Part shown: in pieces, positions 24,482 through 34,484 of the stretch
Layout of the letters: each line of letters opens with the position of its first letter
How positions within the stretch are numbered: position 1 is the first letter of the stretch
From: Crossaster papposus
Taxonomy: Eukaryota; Echinodermata; Asteroidea; Velatida; Solasteridae
Assembly (NCBI GenBank): GCA_037893245.1
Contig: JBAIAA010000513.1
Span: 248,001 to 312,000, forward strand
Reading direction: 5' to 3'
Length of the DNA: 64,000 nucleotides
Program-made: the position numbers and the translations under genes
Notes under the pieces: generated by a model
Databases searched by the model: none
The model's input: only the letters and a program-made list of their open reading frames with translations
Told to the model about the DNA's origin: nothing

Positions 24482-25254
24482 AAGCCCCTGTCACTCTTGT
24501 CCGAATCGTCACTCCGTTCATGTTCCGAGTAAAAAATTGTGAATTCGGTGTTTAATCGGTTTGAACTGAACTCAAACGGATTTCCCTCGGTTTCCCTCGG
24601 TTTTCCAACGCTATATACTCGTGTACGTTCGGTGATGCACTGAGGAACTCGGAGAAATTATTGAACCTGTTTAATAATTTATCCGAATTGTCGCGGCAAC
24701 CTCAATACGGACGGTATCCGGTATACACACGGAATATGCACTGTACTCATTTGTTGCAATGTGGAATAGGTACGGAAGAGTACGGAAAAGGCCTCCGATT
24801 CCGATCGATAACCGTATGTATTCAGATTTCATTCCGAACCCACACCATTGTAATGCCGATCAAAAAACGGACGCACCGACTTTGATGTCACTAAATCCGA
24901 CGATATACCGCATTACCACGATGTAATACCATATATATAACGATCATATAACGAATAAATTCCGGTTCAGCGGGAGATCCGGGGACGGAAAAATTGCTAT
25001 AAAAGCGGTCGGGCTTGAGATCAATAAATTTTTCAAAGTGGCATGTCCGGTGATGATCGGAGAGGTTCTGAATATAGACGGATTGCAATCGAGAATAGCA
25101 ACTTATTAGATCCGGAATAAGACCGGATTATGATCGGTGTATTTTCATTTCTGGCTGGTTTTTTGACATTTCTCTCCGAACGTGTTCGAATTAATAATAT
25201 TTCAGATCGGTTTATGAATGGAATTATAGATTCGGACAAGTGTGACAGGGGCCT
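24482..25254. mobile_element. 773-bp TIR transposon nested in the left arm
   Basis: Ends GCCCCTGTCACTCTTGTCC and GGACAAGTGTGACAGGGGC are inverted repeats with one mismatch, flanked by TA at 24480-24481 and 25255-25256. It interrupts a sequence that is continuous elsewhere in the arms (CTGGT...GAAAAGTTT), which proves insertion. The interior is enriched in CGG/CCG and TTCGG motifs and has no transposase. Confidence 0.8.
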
Positions 25255-25976
25255 TAGAAAAGTTTAGGGGATTGCATCTTCTTTAGGCAGTACTGCATCA
25301 ATGGTAATTTCCCCAACAATCTGGGAAAATGAAATTTGAGCTTTTCCTTCAGTTTAAAGTAATAATACACACAGCAATTGTACTTTTATGAATCTGGCTC
25401 CTTTTTCAAATTATAAGAGTGAGTTGTAGGCCTGTGAATTACTCCTACTGAATAAGCTGCATTTGTTATGGCGAAAATCTAGACTAACTCCCTCCACAGC
25501 ATTTCTTACATTCTATTTTCTGATAACATTTTATTAGTGGTATATATAAAGACAAAACAATACTTGTTGTGAACTAAAACATTATTACTACAGAACCCAA
25601 CTAAAGCATTATTTAAAAAAAAACACACCAACAGCCCCTTTAAGCACGTCACCTCTCAAAAACAAAACTTTATTGCCTGCTAGTGTATTCAAAGTGTTAC
25701 ATTATAGCGCTCCCTTAGAGCTATGTCAGTTCGAAGAACAAAACATAGGGCTTTTTTGCACTTGTATTTTTTTATATTTGAACTATTATACCATATAACA
25801 ACTTTTTAAAACCAATCAAAACAAAAAAATGTATGTGGTTTATTTGTGTAGTATAAGATAAAAAGCTGTATCCTCATTGAGTGATCCCCACAATGTCGCT
25901 TCCCAGGTTGTATCGTAAAATCGAGTGTGATCCCATGGCCACACGGCATTATGGTGTTTGTGACTTCCGACTGGCG

Positions 25977-26271
25977 TCCTCGAACAAAGATACTGACAAT
26001 TTGGGAGACTGCCAACATAGTTGAATGGTAGTTGACTGCGTGAAGAAGCTATGCCTATATTCGAATGGTCGAATTTGTATTCAAAAGTCACGCCCCATTT
26101 AAGCAATTTGCAAAGACCATTGCGTGATCGAGGGAGCTGATGGGAATATAAATCGTGTGCGGTTGCACTGTCGAATACAGTGGTCGTTGGCAAAGACTAT
26201 AAGATAGCTCAGTTGGTAGAGCGCCGGTCCGTTATTCTGGAGGTCGCAGGTTCGAGTCCCGCCAATATGGG
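25977..26271 (+). mobile_element. SINE-like unit, interrupted
   Basis: GAACAAAGATACTGACA (25981) as in the SINE at 19432, then about 170 bp of unrelated sequence, then AGATAGCTCAGTTGGTAGAG and GCAGGTTCGAGTCCCGCC (A and B boxes, 26203-26262). It is not a functional tRNA: the ends do not pair. Confidence 0.5.
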
Positions 26272-27452
26272 GCGCTATAACGCAACACTTTGGATACACT
26301 TGCAGGCGATAAAGCTGTGTTTTTGAGGGGTGACGTGCTTAAAGGGGCTGTTGGGTTCTGTAGAAATAATGTTTTAGTTCACAACAAGTATTGTTTCCTC
26401 TTTTTATATGTCACTAATAAAATGTTATCAGAAAATGGTACGTAAGAAATGTTGTGGAGTGGATTAGTCTAGATCTTCGCCGTCAAAAATGCTGCTTATT
26501 CAATAGGAGTAATTGATAGGCCTACAATTCACTCTTATGATTTGAAAAAGGCGCAAGATTCATAAAAATATTATTGTTTGTGTGTATTATTACTTCAAAC
26601 TAAAGAAAAAGTTCAAATTTTTTTTTTTTCGTTTTTTGGGAAAATGACAATTTTTGATGCAGTACTGCCTCAAGAGGATACAATCCCCCAAACTTTTCTC
26701 ACCAGATATGAAAAGACCAATGTTGGCGCTAATCCACTCCAAAAGGAAAATATTCTGAGACCCCTGGCAAGTTGACTTTTTGAGGGACAAAAATTTGTTA
26801 AAAATGTCAATTTTACAAGTTCTGAAAACATGCTTTAATGCATGTTCTAAAAATAGCATAAGGGTACAATTTAAACAATTTTATTTTGTTCTCAAGTAAG
26901 GGCAAGGGTGATACTTTGTAATGATATAGTTAATTTTGTGATAACATTTTGTAATTTGGCTGGGTGATTTGTTTTAAATAAGCAAAAAAACTGTTTTTAC
27001 GGCCCCCAAACTGGCTTAAAATGCCCAAAACACAAAATGACCCGTTACCATGGCAACGGGCATAAGAAAAAAAAATTAGTTCAATTTTGGTTACTTGCTT
27101 ACCAAGTCCTTTCATATTAAAAAAAAAAAAAAAAATGCCGAGGACACTTATATGAAATATTTACGTGGACCCACTCTTAAGCACTTCCGGTTTTGACCGG
27201 AAGGAAGTGTCACATGATTTTGCAGGTAAAACCCAAAATGCAGAACCTGGGTTAATCTATCGATTTCCGTAAAAATCTAAATCAAATCTTTTACAGTTAA
27301 TGTTATATTGATTTTTAAAGATTAAATCTAGAAATCTTTGTCTGATACTTAATGACGTCATTCTGATGTCATAACAAGAAAGCTCGAAAGTTCGATTATT
27401 TTATTAATTTCCACAAACGTCACGTCACATTATTTCTTCGAGGCACGTACCA

Positions 27453-27484
<32 letters not shown>

Positions 27485-27690
27485 CGGAAGGGGGCCCAAA
27501 AAAGTGCGCCACCAACGTTGAAATGTATCTCATTCATTCTTCCACCACGCTCACGTACGTGCACGAGCCGCACATCTCATACATTACATACGTATAGATC
27601 GCTATCTCGAAGTGCACCATTGAAACACGTACAAATTTGCACTCGATGAGCTCCGTGCATCGCGCGCTCCCCGAATTCACTGATTTATGC
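27453..27690. repeat. Poly-G tract plus dispersed repeat
   Basis: A run of 32 G (27453-27484) leads into sequence (GTGCGCCACCAACGTTGAAA, AGATCGCTATCTCGAAG, CCCCGAATTCA) that recurs in reverse at 60600-60764, where it abuts a 24-C tract. The pairing of this repeat with a homopolymer at both sites suggests the tract is part of the repeat. Confidence 0.75.
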
Positions 27691-27764
27691 TATACGCTCG
27701 CAAAGCCAGATTCGTACATACTATGAAGCAGAATCAGTGTCAAAAAGATCGGACGTGTTTTTAC

Positions 27765-28030
27765 AACTCGGATGCTTTCCTAATTCGGATGTATTCCTAA
27801 TTCGGATGCTTTTTGCAAACTCGGATGCTTTTTTAATTCGGATGAATTCGTAATTCGGACGCTTTTTGTAAACTCGGATGCTTTTTTAATTCGAATGCTT
27901 TTCTAGCTCGGATGCTTTTTATAAACTCGGATGCTTTTTTAATTCGGATGCTTTTCTAGTTTGAATGCTTTTTGTAAACTCTGATGCTTTTTGCAAACCG
28001 AACATATTCGCAAATCGGATGCTTTCCCAA
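27765..28030 (+). repeat. Tandem repeat of TCGGATGCTTTTT(G)TAAAC type
   Basis: About a dozen diverged units of 15-20 bp built on AACTCGGATGCTTTT and AATTCGGATGCTTTT. No protein meaning. Confidence 0.8.
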
Positions 28031-28644
28031 TCCGGCACTAGGGTGGCCCTGAAAGGACATCACACATCGCAGATTCTGCGATTTCGCGCATTCTGCGCGA
28101 ATTTAAACGATGACAAACATGTTATCGTATATATCTAAGCATATATCTGAGATGTGGACGATTTTATTGTAGATTTCTGCACAGATTTATGTGATAATGA
28201 ATATTTTCTGGGCAGATTTTTGAAAAGTCGCATATTTTTATTTTAGATTTCAAGTTCTGCGCAGATTTCTTAGTACGCAAATTTGTGCGATGTCGCACGG
28301 ATGGGCACTACATGTACATTTTCATTGCACATTTAATTATGCGCAGCTATATGTCGCACTCACGTACAGATATGCAGATTTATTATATAGATCATTGGAC
28401 ATATGGGCATCGACTTTGTTTATACATACATTTCTTTTGTGCATATCCGCATATACTCGAAACACGTAAAAGGCGGACCTATACTTACCAGGCATGAACA
28501 CGATTTTAAACACAGTCATGCCTATATCCCCAACGCCGGTGAAGGGCTCTAAATTTTCAGATGTTTCGCTTATGGCTCGTCGAAAACTCATACAAATTAT
28601 CAAATGCATCTATCTTGGCTTTCTTAAAACATAATGTAGCATTA

Positions 28645-28823
28645 TGTTTCTGAGATTCAATTTAATTTCCTATAGGCGTGTCTAAAGGTAAACACAAAGA
28701 AAGGATCATGAATTTTGAAATCGACCCCCCCGTTTGTACACTCTTAAGAACAGGGGAACTTAAGGCCCCTGAATATTGAGAATAAATTCCTTTTGCATGA
28801 CTGAAAACAGTCCAGGACAAGGG

Positions 28824-28859
<36 letters not shown>

Positions 28860-30200
28860 GATTGTATTCCTGCTGCCTAAATACAGAGGCAGGGCCATGA
28901 ATATTCAGATTGAATTCCTGTTTGCATTTCTAAAAACAGAGGCAGGGCCATGAATGTTGAGATTTAAATTGTCTGCTTGCATGTCTAAAAACAGAGGCAG
29001 GACCACGAATATTGAAATTGAAATCCGTCTAGAATGCCTGTAAACACAAGCGGGGATATGAATATTGAAATTAAATTCCTATTTGCATGCCCCAAAACAA
29101 AGGCAGGGCCTTGAATGTTGAGATTAAATGTTCTGTTTGTATGCCTGGAACAGAGGGAGGGCCTGGTAGCAGAGGCGGGGCCATGATCATTGTGAATAAA
29201 TTTCTTTTCGCATGCCTGAAAACAGAGGCAGGGCCTTGTATATTGAGATTAAATTCCTGGGTGCATGCCTGAAAACAGAGGGAGGGCCATAAATATTAAG
29301 ATTGTATTCCCGTTTGTATTTCTGAAAATAAAGGCAGGGCCTTGAATATTGAGATTAAATTCCTGTTTTCATACCTGAAAACAGAGGCGGGTTCGTAAAT
29401 ATTAAATTTGTATTCCTGTTTGTATGCCAGAGGTTGGGCCATGAACATTGGGATTAATTCCTGTTTGCATGCCTGAAACAACAGACAGGACCACAAATAT
29501 TTATATTGAATTCCTGTCTGTATGCCTGAAAACAGAGGCAGGGCCATGACTATTAAGAGTTAATTTCTGTTTGCATGCCGCAAAACAGAGGAGGGGCCAT
29601 GCACATTGAAATTGAAGTCCTATTTGCATTCCTTAAAACAAAGTCAGAGCCATGTAGATTGAGATTAAACTCCTGTTTGCATTCTTGAAATTCAAGGAAG
29701 GACTTTCAATATTAATAGATCAAATTCGTGTTTGCATGTCTGAAAATAGGGGTAGAGCCGTAAATATTGAGAATAAATTTATGTTTGCATGCCGGAAATC
29801 AAAGCAAGGGCCGTGATTATTAAGATTGAATTCGTGTCTGCATAATGCAAAAATTGATGAAGGCCACGAATATTGAGATTCTTGTTTTCATGCCTCAATA
29901 CATAAGGGTCGTAGATATTGAGATTTAATTACATTGGCATGCCTGGAAAAACATTGAAAGGCCATGAATTCCGTGATCGAATTCGCATTGGTGGGCTCCA
30001 ATACAGACGAAGACCCTTCAACTAATTCGAGGCTGAAATCTTGCTTGCATCGCGCAAGCATAGCGGCATATTTATGGACATGAAATTACTTATTTGTCAA
30101 ATCTGTAGTCATGAAGTCACTAAAACATGAATATTGAGATCGAATTCCAGTTCGTAGGCAGAAAACAGACAAAAGCTTGAATCTTTGTTCATACCGCTCG
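28645..30200 (+). repeat. Minisatellite, roughly 53-bp unit, about 25 copies
   Basis: The consensus runs from CATGAATATTGAGATTAAAT through TCCTGTTTGCATGCC to TGAAAACAGAGGCAGGGC. Neighbouring units are 53-55 bp apart where measured (28891, 28944, 28999). Units are diverged, so the array is old. An (AT)n microsatellite interrupts it at 28826-28857. The unit length is not a multiple of three and no reading frame spans it. Confidence 0.85.
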
Positions 30201-30622
30201 AAATCAAGTGGGTGCCAACATTTTGAGTCCGGATCCTTTCAAATAATCACTCAGCTTGTTTAGTATCCCATGCACTTGCAGGCTAAATAATGCATTGGAC
30301 GTCCATAAACAGAGGCGTCTGAAGCTCCTCAAGGCTTGCACTGTACTGAGACAGGCTACGGCAGAAACGTAGGTTATGTTATGTCATTACTCAGAAAATA
30401 TGTAGAGTAATTCCAGCCACTGACTTCGGACGACAACAAGGAAAGACAGTTGTATGTAAACTTGTTAGCTGAATGCAGTAAGCATGTACAGGCAAAGATG
30501 GATGGCATTGCCATGTAGGCCTACATAGTCCGTTACCGGCGAAGATTCTGATAAACGCATGCGTTTTGCCAGAAAGCATTTTGGGCTAAGTTTTCCCCCC
30601 GCCGACCATAAGTTGCGCCCAG

Positions 30623-30805
30623 TTGCACAGCCCGGATCGGTCCGATCCAGGCACTTGTTTTCGGGGCAACATGGGGTTTTCTCGATGGGGTCGCCCTTTG
30701 GCAGTTGGCGCATCCAGATTCAGAAATTCATCCGGTCAGCGGAGAGTTTGCTTTCGTTGCCAAAAACTTGGTCATTTGTCACGGGATTGCAAGGAAATCT
30801 TGTAA
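30623..30805 (+). CDS. Small ORF with a CCHC zinc knuckle
   Basis: A 60-codon ORF ending CFRCQKLGHLSRDCKEIL. The spacing C-X2-C-X4-H-X4-C exactly fits the retroviral-type zinc knuckle that binds single-stranded nucleic acid, usually in Gag-like proteins. The region before it is basic and arginine-rich (RWGRPLAVGASRFRNSSGQRR). It may be the last piece of a longer protein: the window just upstream has no matching ORF, and another frame is open at 30559-30966. It sits inside the TTAA composite element. It could be a retroelement fragment, or a working gene of the element. Confidence 0.45.
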   Translation: MHSPDRSDPGTCFRGNMGFSRWGRPLAVGASRFRNSSGQRRVCFRCQKLGHLSRDCKEIL

Positions 30806-31858
30806 CCCTAACACAGTCCCGGGTCCTTCCATTTCCGTATGACCTTTTACACAGGGAGTTGGGATTAAGATGGAGGTCAATGTTTTCGGCGATCAATGCC
30901 CACCGTCATACATGCATGGAGGTCGGGTCAATAAGCAATTTTCGAAGCTCATTGCCTTGTATTTGATGTTAAGATATTATACACATAATGGACTGGCAAT
31001 GAGGTCACTAGAGCACGTCTATTCCCCCGAGGGACTGTGAGTGACCAGAAGGGGGACCTATTTCCCGAGGCCGAATTCAGATTCAGACGCCGCCATTTTT
31101 TATATTAAGATGAGCCTGGCAAACCTCTTGAGGGCGCTGTAACCAGTCAACAAATTTAAGTCTATTGCCCGCTTCGAAAACTATTTCCCGCAAATTCACG
31201 GTGGCGCAAATCTCATGCGATAGCCTATATTAATTAACCCCACGTGACCGTGTTTCAGCCAACCAGAATGCAGAACTAGCAAGAGGTGTGTTACATTATA
31301 AATTATCAAATAGACCACGATACGAGTCAAGAAAACTGGACATATCCCGGCTCTTGCTTTGCCGTGCAATTAGTTAACCAAACAAAAACAAAATTAAAAT
31401 GGGAGAGGTCTCTTGAACTTCCAAGCAGAACTTTGTCTCATTTGCTTGCGCGTGTGACATTGCGTGCATAATTATGTGACACAATTCAGCTCGGAATTAT
31501 TCGAGCGATTATGTCAGTTAGCCAAGACGTCCTATTCGAAGGTCATGGCGTGATCTACCTTGGTGTTCGTTAGAAAGTGCCAACATCGGCAGCCAACTCC
31601 TGCCTATTTTTCATGTTAACCCCAAACGAACTTTGCCCTCAGTACCACAGTCACGATAACGTCACCAAGTATCAGATTACAAGCAACTGATGATTTCTCG
31701 ATTTAATCTTTGAAAATCAATATAAAATCAACTGTAACAGATCTGATTTAGATTTTAACGGGAATTGATAGAATAATCCAGGGTCTTTATATTTCGTATT
31801 ACATTACATGCAAGATGATGACGACCTTTCCTTCCGGTCCAAACCGGAAGTGCCTTAA

Positions 31859-34482
31859 ATGAATAATCAGTTGATGGTGTGGCAAAGTTTGCTCTAATCG
31901 CTTTATAACTGGTATTTATAATCAGCATCTTGTCAAGAACAAGTTGGCGGAGAGACACAAAAATGACGTCACTAGACCGGAAGTTACAATGAAAAGACCT
32001 TGAAAATTAAATATGGAAATTTGACAAATGAAATTATAAATGTAATGAACAATGAAAAAAAATGCAAAAAAGCCATGTGCTCTGTTCCTTGAACAGACAT
32101 GTTTCTAGTTACTATTTGTTTTCCTCTTAAACTTAAGATAGGCTGTGCAAACATAAAATTACCGCCAAATGAATTCAGACATTTCTTTTTGTTTTCATTA
32201 TTTCATGTTCTATGCAATACATTCTTTTTATGTACTAAACCTTTAAAACGGCATAAATTTCCTATTCGTTTTTTTTTTTTTTTGTGCGCTCAGTTCGTGT
32301 CTTTTACTAAGTTGTTCGTGTTGAACTGACAACTAACAATAGTACGTTCGAACATAGATTCGAACCCCGGTCACAACGGTGAAAGACGAGAAAGTGACCA
32401 CTAAGCCAGACCGACACGAATCATGCGCACATGTTGCACTGTTGTAATGTAATTTATAGTTATTTCAAGTAAAGCAGTTACAAAAATGTAATTACACGTA
32501 CTTCTAAAAGATTAGTGTCTTTTCTATAAAATTAACACTAAATTATAATCGCAATGGGACACCATTAACATCCCCTAAACTACTAATAATGCTCTCTTGA
32601 AAGTTCCTTCTCTTGAAAGCATTCAGTACAAATTCTCCAAAAAGATGGAAAATAATTAAATCGATATAAACAAGATATTCTGAGACCATGCTAGAACACA
32701 GAATCAGTACGTCTATGCTACAAATCAAATCGTAAATTCTATTAAGACTAACTTTAATTAAAGTATTTCATTACTGTCGCAATTTATATAAACTAAATAC
32801 TCGGCGGTTCATTTGATTTATATAACGGTAATGATTTGTAAAATGCCACACGAATAAAAGTATGCTTTTAACGTTTGCGTACTTACTCATTACGATAATG
32901 TTATTTTGACGGAGTTTTTTGTTTATGTTATATGACTAAACTGTGCATGGAATTAATCTCTATACAGTACTGTATATACTAAACCTTTAAATATTAAAAA
33001 CACATTAGCACAAAATTTAAAAAGCCTTACATTCTAATAATGTGGTACATATAATAGCGTGTTATACCAAATGTATCTCTACATAATTAAAGATGTCTCT
33101 AATTCATTTAGAGATATCTCTAAATAACTCTAAAATGTTATCGCGTATAAGTAATAATGTTAAATCGGCTCTCCATAGACCAATATCATAAGGTACGTCA
33201 TCGCCAAGCTTCGGTATATTACTAGTTTCGTTGCAACACGCATGTGTGTCTATTCAAGCTGTTATTTCCCCGAACATGTACTGCGCCATCACCATGACGT
33301 GCACCTCCCATTACAAACCCAGCTTGAATTATCCGACTTAAGGGGTCTAAGTCGGGTACTATACACCTTTTTTTGCGTCCCACCCTTAGAGTTCTTCGAG
33401 GTTTAACACAACTACTTGGCTTTGAAACCGTAGCCACACTGTTCAACTACTTTTGACTAATATTTAATTTTTTTTTTAATTAAGACTAACTTTAATCGCA
33501 TTAGATCTCCTTTCGTATTGAAATTATTAAAATCGTTCGTGGGAAAGCGTGACTTCATCATGGCATAACTAATTGGAATATAACACCAAATCACCAAATC
33601 GTGGTTAGTAGGTTATTGTAGCATTTGTACACTAACTTCTCTTAATGTGTAATAAGTTGGTTACCATCTTATCCATATCTGTAAAATTAATCTGAAATTA
33701 CTTTGTGGAAACCTAACAGAATTTCAGTAACGTACTGATAGCAAAATAATCTAACAGCATTAGAAAGTCGTTAAAAAACAACCCGTCTTTTTACAGGAAG
33801 GTTCTAGCGTCCCGACTGCCGCGCCGGGACTTTCCCGTAAAATTACGGTATTATTTTGTACAGTGTAGAATTGTCTAAACCAGCTATAATGTTCTCTTCA
33901 AAGTTCCTAAAGATATACCGCAATCGGTACACATTTTTAGAAAAGGTGAACAAGTTGTCAAAAAGCTTATGAATCAACCTGTAGAAGATATTCCGAGACC
34001 ATAATGCTAAAACAAAGATTCAGGTTCTATCACATACTAAAAATAAAACCATTACTTTGATTAAGTCTACCTCAAGATTAAGTTAAGAGGGCGTAATAAT
34101 TCAATCTTAACAGCATCTTCTTTAGAGACAAACAAGTATTTAGTTAAAGTATTGGATTACAACAATATACATCAAGTAGTACGATGTTTCTTTGATTTCT
34201 AAATAAAATAGATGCCACGTCAATAAAACGATCTATGCTTCCCAGGTTTGCATAAATGGCGTATTTACATCGCCCTCATCCGTTCAGGTTTAAGGTCCAT
34301 GGGAGACATCTGAAACGCTTGGTGGCAGCAAACATACATGTCGTTTTGTATTGTTTGCGTCTTTGCACATTGACACGCAAACAAGTGCCTGTGTATACGC
34401 CTTCAATTAGGGACCCCCTATTGTCCCTCTTTTGTTTTTCCTTTTCTTTAGAAGACCTTTAATTTGGTTGTACACGAATTAC
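31859..34482. other. Non-coding with old repeat fragments
   Basis: No gene recognised. 32565-32770 and 33890-34080 are diverged copies of each other. 34083-34140 resembles 41355-41405 (TTAAGAGGGC...CAATCTTAAC...TCTTC), probably a Penelope-like fragment. A 33222-33446 minus frame is open but unrecognised. Confidence 0.4.
32345..32422 (-). mobile_element. tRNA-like SINE head
   Basis: On the minus strand, TGGCTTAGTGG (A box) and GGGGTTCGAATC (B box) have tRNA spacing, but the stems do not close. This is a second SINE family or a tRNA pseudogene. Confidence 0.5.
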
Positions 34483-34484
34483 TA

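Larger units (their letters stand above)
23383..27176. mobile_element. 3.8-kb TTAA-flanked inverted-repeat element
   Basis: Left arm 23383-25710 and right arm 26272-27176 are inverted copies beginning GAGTGGGTCCACG. TTAA flanks the whole at 23379-23382 and 27177-27180. The left arm is longer because about 600 bp is duplicated within it (compare 23640-24236 with 24290-25620) and a separate transposon sits inside at 24482-25254. The spacer (25711-26271) holds SINE-like sequence. No transposase is visible. TTAA plus GA-starting ends fits Kolobok as well as piggyBac. Confidence 0.8.
27181..31854. mobile_element. 4.7-kb TTAA-flanked composite element with minisatellite
   Basis: Left end GCACTTCCGGTTTTGACCGG and right end CCGGTCCAAACCGGAAGTGC are inverted repeats, continuing about 200 bp inward with moderate identity. 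TTAA flanks it at 27177-27180 and 31855-31858. The terminal repeat is itself palindromic (CTTCCGGTTTTGACCGGAAG). Cargo in order: G32 tract, TCGGATGCTTTT repeats, the roughly 53-bp minisatellite, a zinc-knuckle ORF, and unrecognised DNA. No transposase was found. Its left TTAA is the right TTAA of the previous element, so it inserted there second. Confidence 0.7.

Noticed and set aside
26203-26262. tRNA gene
   Set aside because: A and B boxes are present, but the acceptor stem does not pair and the same head occurs in a SINE at 19432.
28645-30200. CRISPR-like array of regular repeats
   Set aside because: Repeats are diverged, adjacent and without unique spacers of constant size, in a eukaryotic context. 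It is a minisatellite.
30559-30966. 135-codon ORF overlapping the zinc-knuckle ORF
   Set aside because: A different frame with no recognisable motif; the exact CCHC spacing favours the 30623-30805 frame.
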